From IMG/VR virus record IMGVR_UViG_3300017923_000006, positions 1 to 35,492 of that record: 35,492 nt of DNA, one strand, 5' to 3'. Source of the stretch: a virus. Position numbers and translations under genes: made by a program. Below, in pieces: positions 16,246 to 23,561 of the stretch. Under the pieces are notes generated by a model that searched no databases, had not been told where the DNA came from, and saw only the letters and a list, made by a program, of their open reading frames with translations. Position 1 is the stretch's first letter. Each line of letters opens with the position of its first letter.

Positions 16246-16607
16246 AATCTCACCTGAATCTTATACACAGCCCCAGCCCCATCAGCGCCCCAACTCACCA
16301 CCGTATAATCCGTCCCATCAACCGTAATCGTCTCCCCATTGACCGGATCAACGCCAAGCTCAGCCTGCCGGACCACCAACCGCCGGTCCCCCTGTTGGAT
16401 CACCGTGCCGTCAATAAGGCTCTGCCGGTATGCGGTCAGGATACCTTGCGCGGTGTAGGTGGCGCTGGTCGGTTCCACGTCCCAGGACTCAGTAACCGGG
16501 TTCCATGTGCCACCTGTCTCGCGCGCAATCGAGCAAGTGACCGGGATGTCCCCGGTAGCCGCAAACGCTGCGGCGGTGGCGTTGGCTATGGTGGTGCGGA
16601 GGCCCAT
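16242..16607 (-). CDS. Head closure protein, 121 aa
   Basis: Begins MGLRTTIANATAAAFAATGD. The body is a small beta barrel (VTCSIARETGGTWNP, GDRRLVVRQAELGVDP, GETITVDGTDYTVVSWG). A strand ending in DGTDYTVVS is typical of phage head-closure proteins, which plug the connector after packaging. It lies between the adaptor (16609-17166) and the gp10-like gene, the expected place. Confidence 0.8.
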   Translation of the reverse strand: MGLRTTIANATAAAFAATGDIPVTCSIARETGGTWNPVTESWDVEPTSATYTAQGILTAYRQSLIDGTVIQQGDRRLVVRQAELGVDPVNGETITVDGTDYTVVSWGADGAGAVYKIQVRL

Positions 16608-16608
16608 A

Positions 16609-17166
16609 TCATCCCCTCATCAGCCTAACAGTTCCAGACCCTTTCTTGGCTCCCAGGTGTTGCACCATGCGCCATACATGCATTGGGATCATGGCCGTGC
16701 GGTCTTTCTTGTCGATCTCCAGCGACACCGCCCCCTCGACCTCGATGGACCTAAATCCGGCAGTATCCGGCACAGCCTGCGTGTCGCTCCCAAGCAGGTG
16801 CAAGGCAAGCTCGCACTGTGCATCTTTGATCTCTTGTGGGATTTCGTCGCTGGAGAATGAATATGTATCCTCGACCGGCAGATATTGCCCGGTACATTGC
16901 CAGTACCGCACACCGTCATAACAGATACCCCAACGCGGCCAGGCAAGGGCCTGATCGGTATCTGTGGGCCAGCCAAGCCAGTTGACGTATCTGCCTAAGA
17001 TCCGGGTTGCCTGTACCAAAGCCGCGTTTTTGTTGGGGTCTGCGGCATCGTCCCAGGTGGTAGTATGCAGCCTACCCTCCATGTAGGACTCGGCATCGGC
17101 CAGGGAGATATAGGTATTTGCCCCGGTGACGATGGATCCGTCTTCAACTATAAGCGTGAGAGCCAT
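16609..17166 (-). CDS. Head-tail adaptor (DnaT-like phage domain), 185 aa
   Basis: Starts MALTLIVEDGSIVTGANTYI followed by SLADAESYMEGR, the signature of the phage head-tail adaptor family that was first described as DnaT-like. Next come AALVQATRILGRYVNWLGWP, LAWPRWGI and PQEIKDAQCELALHLL, all in the usual order. The C-terminus has a short beta piece and a basic tail. It would bind the portal dodecamer. Confidence 0.87.
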   Translation of the reverse strand: MALTLIVEDGSIVTGANTYISLADAESYMEGRLHTTTWDDAADPNKNAALVQATRILGRYVNWLGWPTDTDQALAWPRWGICYDGVRYWQCTGQYLPVEDTYSFSSDEIPQEIKDAQCELALHLLGSDTQAVPDTAGFRSIEVEGAVSLEIDKKDRTAMIPMHVWRMVQHLGAKKGSGTVRLMRG

Positions 17167-17169
17167 ACT

Positions 17170-17685
17170 TTATCTCCCGGCAAAGAGAATTGCCTGTTCA
17201 ATCCAAGACAGAAACTCTTGCAACTTCACCCTATCATCGCCGCTTAAAATGCCCTCCCCGACCTGCTCGCGGGCATAATCTGCAATGTCTTTAATCATTT
17301 CCCGCAATAGATATTGATCAGCCACGTCCAGCCGTCCCCAGGGCACCTGATCCAATACCTGCCGCTCCAGGTCGTCAATCGTAACCTGTGCGGACTGGTC
17401 AGCGTATTGCTGTACGCGCTGGACAATGGTTAATGCCTGAGATTGCTTGTCCTTATCGCCGGACAAAAATTTGATAACCGCGTATTGGACTGCACTTTGA
17501 AACGCTGGATTCTCAGCCACACGCCACATCGTCGCGCATCCACCCAGCAGGGGCAGCATAAGCAGGACAACCAACCATTGCCTCCATTCTGGATGTGTGC
17601 GCCGGGCAATCCAGCGGCACAAGGGGCAGGACATTAGGATTGCCCACAGGACATATTCTTTAACGCTGCTGTACCCATTGCACAT
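17170..17685 (-). CDS. Probable lipoprotein of the lysis region, 171 aa
   Basis: The ATG at 17685 has AGGAG five bases upstream. A hydrophobic helix ending in the lipobox-like LLGGCA (Cys at about residue 50) follows a basic RRTHPEWRQW. If processed, the mature protein begins at that Cys and is largely helical (VTIDDLERQVLDQVP, YLLREMIKDIADYARE). The signal region is longer than normal; an internal ATG at 17634 would give a more standard one but has no good ribosome binding site. The place among lysis genes suggests an outer-membrane spanin or a conversion lipoprotein; neither is proven. Confidence 0.7.
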   Translation of the reverse strand: MCNGYSSVKEYVLWAILMSCPLCRWIARRTHPEWRQWLVVLLMLPLLGGCATMWRVAENPAFQSAVQYAVIKFLSGDKDKQSQALTIVQRVQQYADQSAQVTIDDLERQVLDQVPWGRLDVADQYLLREMIKDIADYAREQVGEGILSGDDRVKLQEFLSWIEQAILFAGR

Positions 17686-17687
17686 AC

Positions 17688-18098
17688 TCACTCCTGCTCA
17701 AACCACACCAAGTCCCAACCATCAGCCCGCAACTCCAAGACCATCTTTGAAAATCTGGTCCGCGTACCTTCCACATAAATATCCGTCTCGGTGAGCACGA
17801 CCATAAAAGACCCACGATCCTCTGAATATGTAACCTCGTTAGGCTGAATCTTGTCTCCTGTGTCTTCGGCCTTTGGCGGTAAATATACCTGGTTCCCATC
17901 GCCAACAATCAGCAGAGCTCCGTCGCCATTGCCCAGGTCTATGCGGTAATTGACCGAGTTGTCGGTGGAGCTATCGGTGGTGGAGTTGTCGGTTGATGGC
18001 GTTGCCTCTGTGTCGACGTCATTGCCCACCTCCGCAAATGCCCACGCGCTCCAAGCCACAAAAACGAATACCAGCACAAAAAAAACAATTCGCTTCAT
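17688..18098 (-). CDS. Secreted protein with signal peptide, 136 aa
   Basis: The ATG at 18098 has a GGGGGG run four bases upstream. Residues 1-22 (MKRIVFFVLVFVFVAWSAWA) are a clear signal peptide. Then comes a Thr/Ser/Asp-rich linker (about 25-50), followed by two beta-rich stretches (ALLIVGDGNQVYLPP, SFMVVLTETDIYVEG). The stop TGA is part of the ribosome binding region of the lipoprotein gene, so the two are coupled and may act together in the envelope. No named family. Confidence 0.7.
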   Translation of the reverse strand: MKRIVFFVLVFVFVAWSAWAFAEVGNDVDTEATPSTDNSTTDSSTDNSVNYRIDLGNGDGALLIVGDGNQVYLPPKAEDTGDKIQPNEVTYSEDRGSFMVVLTETDIYVEGTRTRFSKMVLELRADGWDLVWFEQE

Positions 18099-18099
18099 G

Positions 18100-18228
18100 T
18101 TACCCCCCAAAGATTGCTTGCAAAACCCGCATTGCTGTCTCGCTGTATGTAGGAGACAAAATCCCGGCAGCAGCCAAGGCACCAACCACAGACGCCCAAA
18201 ATTTCTTCTTGCGGTAAAACTCAGCCAT
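18100..18228 (-). CDS. Very small membrane protein, holin-like, 42 aa
   Basis: GGAGG lies about seven bases before the ATG at 18228; the frame ends at TAA 18100-18102, one base before the next ATG. The sequence MAEFYRKKKFWASVVGALAA has a basic cytoplasmic end and one hydrophobic helix with many Ala/Gly, followed by a short polar tail. Size, topology and place (between DUF1353 and the signal-peptide protein, downstream of the endolysin) are those of a small holin or holin-like phage protein. A holin role is inferred only. Confidence 0.7.
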   Translation of the reverse strand: MAEFYRKKKFWASVVGALAAAGILSPTYSETAMRVLQAIFGG

Positions 18229-18604
18229 GGTACGACCTCCAGCCCGCGACTCTCACAGCCGCGTACATCATTTGTCTGTGCACTAAATTTGCTCCCTCAA
18301 CCCGCATGGCCTCTAAAAACACCCGATCACATTTAATGCGCGGCCAAAACGCCGGGCATTTTTGGCCCCGGTACAGCCAATCATGGATCACCGCCGGACG
18401 TTGCTGAGTTGATCCGGCCAGCCACCACATCAGGGGTAGGCGTGGAACGCTTGCGAAATCTGTCTGAAAACCAGCCCGGACAACAATCACTTCACCGGCC
18501 AGGGCAGAGTAGTATTTAAGCGGTGCGGTCAACTCCCAGGTGCGGGACCACCAGCCCGCATGGACTAGCCTGCACTCCAGGTCAGTCAGAAAATTGGCGT
18601 CCAT
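18221..18604 (-). CDS. DUF1353 family phage protein, 127 aa
   Basis: The core FQTDFASVPRLPLMWWL, then AVIHDWLYRG and a C-terminal CDRVFLEAMRVEG with YAAVRVAGW reproduce the DUF1353 pattern (G-x-x-T-DFASVP, HDWLY, D-x-x-F-xx-AM). Members are common beside phage lysis genes, and their function is not settled. Its start overlaps the endolysin stop by one base. Confidence 0.87.
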   Translation of the reverse strand: MDANFLTDLECRLVHAGWWSRTWELTAPLKYYSALAGEVIVVRAGFQTDFASVPRLPLMWWLAGSTQQRPAVIHDWLYRGQKCPAFWPRIKCDRVFLEAMRVEGANLVHRQMMYAAVRVAGWRSYHG

Positions 18605-19017
18605 CAGCCGTCCCGTAACTGCACGAAAATTTTGTCTACCCTGGAGTCTTGCACCTGCTCAGCCCAGGCAGAGTCCAGGGCCTCCATCGCAGCCCGATCC
18701 CAATCTCCATTATGTATTGCCCGAATCATGCGCTGAAACGTGCGGAATCCGCCCGCGCCAAGATTGAAACGCATATCCACCAGGGCACATTGCCGGGCAG
18801 GCGAAAATGTGTCGAAATCCAAGCCAAATATCTGCTGTAAATCTGCGCGGCACCTCTGGATGTCATTATTAAGCAGGTAATTTATTTCGTCGTTTGATAG
18901 TCCGCGTGTCTCCAGGTTGCGGCCTACACCAATGGTTAGATACCCGGCAGGGCATCGGTAGGGATATTGCCTGCGGCCCTCGGAATCCTCTAGTTGTCTG
19001 GCCATCTTGCAAGTCAT
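18604..19017 (-). CDS. Endolysin, GH24 lysozyme-type, 137 aa
   Basis: Cleaves the glycan strands of peptidoglycan. The start at 19017 has AGGAGG seven bases upstream and overlaps the previous stop (ATGA). The catalytic triad of the family is visible as E13-x8-C22-x5-T28 (SEGRRQYPYRCPAGYLTIGV), with Cys in place of the T4 Asp20, as in several lambdoid lysozymes. Downstream helices (CALVDMRFNLGAGGFRTF) are normal. No signal peptide or SAR helix is seen, so export needs a holin. Length is slightly short for the family. Confidence 0.93.
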   Translation of the reverse strand: MTCKMARQLEDSEGRRQYPYRCPAGYLTIGVGRNLETRGLSNDEINYLLNNDIQRCRADLQQIFGLDFDTFSPARQCALVDMRFNLGAGGFRTFQRMIRAIHNGDWDRAAMEALDSAWAEQVQDSRVDKIFVQLRDG

Positions 19018-19214
19018 CCATCTGCCTCCTGTTGACACTCAACACACAGTTGCACCCCGGGTACGGCCTGTCGCCGGGCCTCCGGGATCGGATCACCGCA
19101 CTCAACACAGTGCCGGGCAGAGGGTAAGGTAGGGGTAATGGCTAGATACTTGTGCTCAATCGCCCTACGAGTCCAGTACATTTCATTCTGTGCCCGGTCT
19201 GCTATATCAGCCAT
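19014..19214 (-). CDS. TraR/DksA-type C4 zinc-finger protein, 66 aa
   Basis: An N-terminal helix (MADIADRAQNEMYWTRRAIE) is followed by a C-terminal zinc finger with CVECGDPIPEARRQAVPG and CVEC, the exact layout of the TraR family. These proteins bind the secondary channel of RNA polymerase and change promoter choice without ppGpp. Phage versions may redirect host transcription. It overlaps the endolysin start and the upstream gene by a few bases. Confidence 0.9.
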   Translation of the reverse strand: MADIADRAQNEMYWTRRAIEHKYLAITPTLPSARHCVECGDPIPEARRQAVPGVQLCVECQQEADG

Positions 19215-19518
19215 CCCCGCCCCCGTTGGTGTTCAAAATCTTTTCTTTCTCATGTGCTGGTATGTCTGAATATGTGATAAGCGCCCGGATCATACGGAAC
19301 TGGACATTGCTGGCCTTTTTGAGGTCAGCCATGTCTTTTTGTTGTTGCCTGCGTAGAAGGTCATCCCGGCAACTGTCATTTTCATGACGCTGTTGGCATT
19401 CCTCTTTGGTCACGTACTTCTCTCCCAGGACCATCTTGACCGCTATGCCAGCAGTGCCGGAGGACAGCAGGGCAATGATTGATGTCCCGAGTATGGTTTC
19501 CAGGGGGGTCAACTGCAT
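19207..19518 (-). CDS. Single-span membrane protein with coiled-coil tail, 103 aa
   Basis: GGAG lies eight bases before the ATG at 19518. An N-terminal hydrophobic helix (ETILGTSIIALLSSGTAGIA) is followed by a polar region with two Cys (EECQQRHENDSC), then a charged helix (RQQQKDMADLKKAS) and a C-terminal ALITYSDIPAHEKEKIL. The topology resembles inner-membrane lysis-region proteins; an inner-membrane spanin or holin-partner role is possible. It overlaps both neighbours by 8-10 bases. Confidence 0.75.
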   Translation of the reverse strand: MQLTPLETILGTSIIALLSSGTAGIAVKMVLGEKYVTKEECQQRHENDSCRDDLLRRQQQKDMADLKKASNVQFRMIRALITYSDIPAHEKEKILNTNGGGDG

Positions 19519-20294
19519 CCAGCGTGCTCCAGTAAAAATTGTAGTGCCGCCCCGGACCTCATTTCATCCATGGTCCACTGCCCATACGCCACCCGGTCCA
19601 ACAACCGTTGCCGTGCGGCCTTGGTCCCGAACCGTGGGGTCTCCACCCTGGACAGATCCACCTCACACACATCGGCATACGCCGCGCATGGATCACAGAT
19701 CACCGGCACACCGGCCATGATTGCCTCATAGGCGGCGGTGGAGTTGTACGTGACCATGCAGTGGCAGCCTTGAAGGATTTCAGACAGAGAAAAGTCAGGC
19801 TTTTTGACCCTTGGATGAGGACGGTAGCAGTGGGGCCGATCAGTGTACTCTTGCAGCATGTCAATGGTGGCGTCTTTCCAGGCATCAACGTCAATGTCGT
19901 GCTGGGCGTCGCCGGGCTTTTGGCCGCAGATCAGGATATGCCCATCAGGTACGGGCTTGCGCTTGGTCTGGGCAATCAGGCCCATCTCGGCGGCCCGGTC
20001 GTGGGGGGCGGTGGGGGGCAGGGCATTGAGGCCGTTCCAGCCTGCCTGGAAGTAACCGTGGTCGCGCAGGATATAGCCTGAATCGAGGATGAGGACGGGA
20101 GTGCCGATGGCCTGGTAAGCGTCACGGACAGTGCGGCTCTTTTCGTGCATCCCGATCAAGACCACCAAGCCAAAACCTTCAACACTAAACCCTTCACGCT
20201 TGCAGAAAGCAGCATCAAAGCCCAACTGCATTGCGCCGTCATGTATGGCCCGGAGGGCAGTGTTGGAGGATTTGCCGTACAAGCCGATTTTCAT
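19509..20294 (-). CDS. Capsule-biosynthesis-like glycosyltransferase, 261 aa
   Basis: A GT-B-type pattern is visible. The N-terminal half is Rossmann-like with LVVLIGMHEKSRTV, LILDSGYIL and HILICGQKPGDAQHD; the C-terminal half has HCYRPHPRVKKP followed by CMVTYNSTAAYEAIMAGVPV and ICDPCAAYAD. The latter motif is typical of capsular polysaccharide transferases of the Kdo/PF05159 type. It is translationally coupled to the small gene upstream (ATGA). Lying between capsid and lysis genes, it may glycosylate a virion protein or alter the host surface; the substrate is unknown. Confidence 0.75.
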   Translation of the reverse strand: MKIGLYGKSSNTALRAIHDGAMQLGFDAAFCKREGFSVEGFGLVVLIGMHEKSRTVRDAYQAIGTPVLILDSGYILRDHGYFQAGWNGLNALPPTAPHDRAAEMGLIAQTKRKPVPDGHILICGQKPGDAQHDIDVDAWKDATIDMLQEYTDRPHCYRPHPRVKKPDFSLSEILQGCHCMVTYNSTAAYEAIMAGVPVICDPCAAYADVCEVDLSRVETPRFGTKAARQRLLDRVAYGQWTMDEMRSGAALQFLLEHAGCS

Positions 20295-20476
20295 TGTCCA
20301 GCCTTGACTTTGCGCTTGCGGTTGTGGCCTGGTCCCGCAGTGGACCTCGTGCCTGTATTTGCGTCTTTTACTATCGACTTCTTGCTATGCAGGTTTGAAT
20401 CATAATCACTCTGGTTGATGATGATCTGCATACCGTCTGACTTACGGTAGACCTGCATGGTGGGGAGAACTGCCAT
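20291..20476 (-). CDS. Small basic phage protein, 61 aa
   Basis: The ATG at 20476 has GGAG six bases upstream. It starts MAVLPTMQVYRKSDGMQIII and has the INQSDYDSNLH turn often seen in small proteins encoded just downstream of phage capsid genes. The end is very basic (GPGHNRKRKVKAG). It is separated from the coat gene by a terminator-like hairpin at 20495-20515. Unknown function. Confidence 0.7.
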   Translation of the reverse strand: MAVLPTMQVYRKSDGMQIIINQSDYDSNLHSKKSIVKDANTGTRSTAGPGHNRKRKVKAGQ

Positions 20477-20494
20477 CTTGCACTCCAAATAGCG

Positions 20495-20515
20495 AAAAGG
20501 GGGCCGCAGCCCCCT
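20495..20515 (-). terminator. Terminator-like hairpin after the coat protein gene
   Basis: On the minus strand AGGGGGC / TGCG / GCCCCCT forms a 7-bp GC stem with a tetraloop, ending in a short run of four T. The weak T-run suggests partial termination, lowering expression of downstream genes relative to the abundant coat protein. Confidence 0.65.
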
Positions 20516-20524
20516 ATGTTGTCG

Positions 20525-21679
20525 TTACCCCAGGAGCATCGCAGTGTGCTCAGGCTTGATGCACTTGACGCCCCAGGCCAGGCCCACTTCATACTTGACC
20601 CTGCGGTACTGCCGATAAACAGCCACCTGAAAGGCCAGACCGGAGAGCGGATCTTGAACCTCCATCACGTCATCGGCTGCGTCACCACCCTGTGGCATGG
20701 CCGGGGCGCGGGTGATGAGGTGCAGGGCGGAGCGGTGGAAGGCCATGTTGGCTTCAAAGTTGGTTCCATCTGTTGCGACCGCCTCACTGCCCGAAGTGGC
20801 GACTCTCAGACCGGGCTCAGCAATCACGATGTCCCCGGTGGTATCCGCACCAATCGTCACATCCTCAGCAACCACGTACTTGTTATCCCCGCCAGCGATG
20901 GTGATGAAGTCGCCGGCAGACAGAGACACGGCCCCGGTCGAAGCGGCGGTTGTTACCCCAATAGTGGTAGCGCCAACGCTGTTGGCTCCGGTCACGGTGG
21001 TGTCGGTCACGGACCCGGCGGTGTGATCCTGAATCCCGGCAGACTCCCGAATGGCGAAGCCGTGAATGTCCAGCAGCACCCCACGCCGCAGGGTATCTTC
21101 CGTTCCTGCCTGGTTGACATTGGTGAGCTGAGACAGGGACCGGAGATTTGCGCCCGCAGCAGTACCCAAGAGCATGTTCAGGTCGCTATTCGGCGCACCG
21201 TTGTCCTTGAGGATCTTCAGCATCTGGGCAGCATCGGAGAGGTTACTGCCAAACGGAGTGGTCCCGGCGGTTCCGTATGCGCGGGAAGTATCCACATAGA
21301 GCCCGCCAATGTCCGTTTCCACCTCGTTGACCAGAGCCCGCATAGCCTGAGCAAATTGGTCCCGCATGATCGGGTCAAGCTGATCTGAAATGCTGCGCTG
21401 TTCCTCTCCGGTCCAGCGGACAGGAGCGTACTTACTCTTGGAGATCGTCATATCAACGTAGCTGATAGTCTGATCCCCGTTGTCCGCAGCATCATTGCCG
21501 GGGGAGATGTCATAGGTGGAAGCGGTGGGGGCCACGAAAGACCGGATGGTCTGGTCTTTGGCCGCACGTTCCGCGCTGGAGTCCCGAGAGACAGCAGGCA
21601 CAAAACCCACAAGTTCGCGGGACACGGTATCAAGGGCCGCATAGATGGTAGGGATAAGGCCAGTGAGTGTATTCGACAT
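20525..21679 (-). CDS. Major capsid (coat) protein, P22-type, 384 aa
   Basis: Forms the head shell (HK97 fold). The N-terminus has MSNTLTGLIPTIYAALDTVS, RELVGFVPAVSRDSS and the long-loop region; then MTISKSKYAPVRWTGEEQ, the central helix (RALVNEVETDIGGLYVD) and the closing GVKCIKPEHTAMLLG, all typical of the P22 coat-like family. An inserted beta domain (GDFITIAGGDNKYVVAEDVT) corresponds to the extra domain seen in this family. AAGGA precedes the start. The long open frames on the other strand are shadows. Confidence 0.93.
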   Translation of the reverse strand: MSNTLTGLIPTIYAALDTVSRELVGFVPAVSRDSSAERAAKDQTIRSFVAPTASTYDISPGNDAADNGDQTISYVDMTISKSKYAPVRWTGEEQRSISDQLDPIMRDQFAQAMRALVNEVETDIGGLYVDTSRAYGTAGTTPFGSNLSDAAQMLKILKDNGAPNSDLNMLLGTAAGANLRSLSQLTNVNQAGTEDTLRRGVLLDIHGFAIRESAGIQDHTAGSVTDTTVTGANSVGATTIGVTTAASTGAVSLSAGDFITIAGGDNKYVVAEDVTIGADTTGDIVIAEPGLRVATSGSEAVATDGTNFEANMAFHRSALHLITRAPAMPQGGDAADDVMEVQDPLSGLAFQVAVYRQYRRVKYEVGLAWGVKCIKPEHTAMLLG

Positions 21680-21704
21680 AATCGTTTATCCTTGCTGTTT
21701 GGGG

Positions 21705-22433
21705 TCAGTCTTCGACCATGCCACCATTTTGGATATGCTTTTGCTTGTCAGTAGCGGACATGGCATCGAACTGAGCCCTGGTTACTGCTTTGGGGCTTTT
21801 CGGCCCTCCACCTCCGGGCTTGGACCCGGAACCGGGAAGAACATCGGACTTATAAAACTTCGGCTTTGCTTCCTTGAAGTCTTTGTTGAAAAAGTCCTCT
21901 AGGGTGCGGTCAGACGGCTCACCGTCCTTGTCCAAGACGATGATGCTTTCCCCATCATCTCCGCGCTTTATCTTGGAGCCAACGATTGCCATTACGTCTT
22001 CCAGGTCTTCAGGGATTACTCCAGCGGATAAGGCAGTCTGCTTAATCTTTTCGTTTAGATACAGAGTGTCGAGCTTACGGTTCAATTCATTGACCTGCTG
22101 CTCATACTTCTGCCGTTCCTGCTCCCGTTCCTTGCTCCACTTCTCGCGGAGCTTTTCAAACTCGCCTTCCTTCTGGAGCTTTTCTTCCTCAGCCTTTTGC
22201 TGCTGCTGTTTGAGCTGTCTGTACTCGTCCGGGTCAACGTCTTCCATGGACTTCATCTTTTTCTCGTATTCCCGGCGAGCCTTTCGCTCTTTCTCCAGGG
22301 CAGACTTCAAGCCGTCTGTGTCCTCAAGGCCATCAACCGCAAGGCGATACTTCCCGTCATCAACCTGCTGATAAAATTGCTGCACACCCTCATCCAGACC
22401 ATCCAACGATTCAACTTCAAGCTGCAAAGCCAT
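21705..22433 (-). CDS. Capsid scaffold protein, 242 aa
   Basis: Residues 45-130 form an extended, highly charged coiled coil (YRQLKQQQQKAEEEKLQKEG, KLREKWSKEREQERQKYEQ), preceded by a globular start with VQQFYQQVDDGKYRLAVDGL. A Gly/Pro/Lys-rich stretch (KPGGGGPKSPKA) leads to a short C-terminal helix (RAQFDAMSATDKQKHI), which probably binds the coat protein. The gene lies immediately upstream of the coat gene, the usual order. GAGG precedes the start, along with a 6-bp dyad at 22453-22467 (TCGGTG / CACCGA). Confidence 0.87.
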   Translation of the reverse strand: MALQLEVESLDGLDEGVQQFYQQVDDGKYRLAVDGLEDTDGLKSALEKERKARREYEKKMKSMEDVDPDEYRQLKQQQQKAEEEKLQKEGEFEKLREKWSKEREQERQKYEQQVNELNRKLDTLYLNEKIKQTALSAGVIPEDLEDVMAIVGSKIKRGDDGESIIVLDKDGEPSDRTLEDFFNKDFKEAKPKFYKSDVLPGSGSKPGGGGPKSPKAVTRAQFDAMSATDKQKHIQNGGMVED

Positions 22434-22507
22434 ATCAGACCTCTCGTCTGTGTCGGTGTCTCACCGAGATAAAATTGCCGCCAAGGGCTTCCCGCCCGGA
22501 CCAAAAC

Positions 22508-22542
22508 AAAAAAGCCGCCTAGGGTAAGATTCCCAAGCGGCT
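22508..22542 (-). terminator. Rho-independent terminator upstream of the scaffold gene
   Basis: On the minus strand AGCCGCTTGGG pairs with CCCTAGGCGGCT (11 bp, two G-U pairs) around a short loop and is followed by TTTTTTG. There is no T-run on the plus strand. It lies inside the late operon, between the head genes on the right and the scaffold and coat genes on the left. The region from here to the promoter at 22679 is AT-rich and holds no gene that I can see. Confidence 0.75.
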
Positions 22543-22644
22543 CAATCATAGCGGGGTAGTGTGTTTACTGCATTTGCATTTATTTACATACGAGATAAAT
22601 TTCAGACTTTTTCAAAATTTGTTTATATGTGGCTGACATGATTG

Positions 22645-22707
22645 AATAAAAAATTTTAAAAAATTTTGCCTTACCCTATTGACATTTGCACCCTGTGGGT
22701 GCATACT
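22645..22707 (+). promoter_or_regulatory. Plus-strand promoter with UP-like A/T tracts and an operator dyad in the spacer
   Basis: TTGACA at 22679-22684, 17 bases, then CATACT at 22702-22707. Between the boxes is the inverted repeat TGCACCC-TGT-GGGTGCA (22687-22703), a good operator for a dimeric repressor. Upstream, 22645-22668 is almost pure A/T in short tracts, as in UP elements. It would drive the two genes at 22810-23506, with a leader of about 95 bases that includes a small CCTC-GACGA-GAGG hairpin. Confidence 0.7.
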
Positions 22708-22809
22708 GGACTCAACAAAGGGGGAGAAAAACCCTGGCGGAATTAAGCCTCGACGAGAGGCCGCTAAGCCGCAATTCGAGAAAACTTAAAAATCTGAAGG
22801 AGTATAGAT

Positions 22810-23142
22810 ATGAAAACGAAAACTTGTCCCAAATGCGGCGGATCTGGACGTATTGATAGTTGTAGTCATGTAATGGGTGGCAGGTGCTTTCGGTGCGGCG
22901 GCTCTGGCGTTGTTGAGCACACTGCCCAGAAGCAAGAGTTCGCAATGGTGATAAACGGTCGAGTGGTTTGTTGGGCCAAGGGTTTTGACAAGGACGAGGC
23001 TGAAAAGAAAATGCTCAAAGGAAAAAGCGCCTCTCAATATGAGATCAAAACCAAAAAAGAGGTCAACAAGGCGATGAAGGACAAAAAGAAAGTGCTTGGC
23101 CGCGAACTTACCCAAAAAGACGTAGACACGCTTTTTGCATAA
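22810..23142 (+). CDS. DnaJ-type zinc-finger protein, 110 aa
   Basis: AAGGAG lies seven bases before the ATG. The N-terminus carries two CxxCGGSG repeats (CPKCGGSG near residue 6 and CFRCGGSG near residue 26), as in the DnaJ cysteine-rich domain, enough for one zinc site. After that comes a short strand pair (FAMVINGRVVCWAKGF) and a very basic helical end (KTKKEVNKAMKDKKKVLGRE). First gene of the promoter-driven plus-strand cassette. It could bind nucleic acid or a partner protein; no specific function known. Confidence 0.75.
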   Translation: MKTKTCPKCGGSGRIDSCSHVMGGRCFRCGGSGVVEHTAQKQEFAMVINGRVVCWAKGFDKDEAEKKMLKGKSASQYEIKTKKEVNKAMKDKKKVLGRELTQKDVDTLFA

Positions 23143-23150
23143 CAAACCAG

Positions 23151-23169
23151 CCCCGGTCACTGGCCGGGG
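23151..23169 (+). repeat. Stem-loop 3 of the plus-strand hairpin family
   Basis: CCCCGGT / CACTG / GCCGGGG: 7-bp stem with one wobble pair and a five-base loop, starting eight bases after the TAA at 23140-23142 and ending ten bases before the GGAGG of the next gene. Closely related to the hairpins at 115-133 and 833-851, more than 22 kb away. Confidence 0.6.
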
Positions 23170-23188
23170 CGAACCAAACGGAGGCTTT

Positions 23189-23506
23189 ATGCGTAAGATC
23201 ATCAATGGCAAGCGTTATGACACAAGCAAAGCGGTTGAGGTGGGCTCCGCATCCGGCGGAGGGGCAGTCGGAGATTTCAGCCACTGGAGCGCGACCTTGT
23301 ACCGGACCCCGCGCTCCGGCCAGTATTTTCTGCACGGCGAAGGTGGCCCTATGACCCGGTGGTCAGTGTCGGTAGGGCAAAATCAATGGGCAGGGGGCGA
23401 GGACATCACCCCCATGACGCGGGATGAGGCTTTTGCCTGGGCTCAGGAGCACCTAAGCCCAAGCGAGATTGAGGACGAATTTGCGGACATGATCGAGGAC
23501 GCATAG
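23189..23506 (+). CDS. Small conserved phage/plasmid protein, 105 aa
   Basis: GGAGG lies four bases before the ATG at 23189, so the longer frame from 23135 is not used. Starts MRKIINGKRYDTSKAVEVGS, followed by LYRTPRSGQYFLHGEGGPMT, GGEDITPMTRDEAFAWAQEH and an acidic end. I recognise this layout from small uncharacterised proteins on phages and mobile elements; no activity is established. Second gene of the plus-strand cassette. Confidence 0.75.
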   Translation: MRKIINGKRYDTSKAVEVGSASGGGAVGDFSHWSATLYRTPRSGQYFLHGEGGPMTRWSVSVGQNQWAGGEDITPMTRDEAFAWAQEHLSPSEIEDEFADMIEDA

Positions 23507-23561
23507 CCCCAGGGCAATCACGTAACCCTAATCACACAACCCCAAAGTAATCACACAACCC

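Noticed and set aside
19608-20081. 157-codon plus-strand open frame opposite the glycosyltransferase-like gene
   Set aside because: No ribosome binding site and low-complexity Gly/Val/Ala-rich product; the minus-strand frame has recognisable motifs.
20516-21388. 290-codon plus-strand open frame opposite the coat gene
   Set aside because: Antisense shadow of a GC-rich coat protein gene with clear family motifs; no start signal.
22543-22678. Minus-strand promoter in the AT-rich gap
   Set aside because: TTGAAA is present near 22610, but no -10 box with acceptable sequence and spacing follows, and any transcript would hit the terminator at once.
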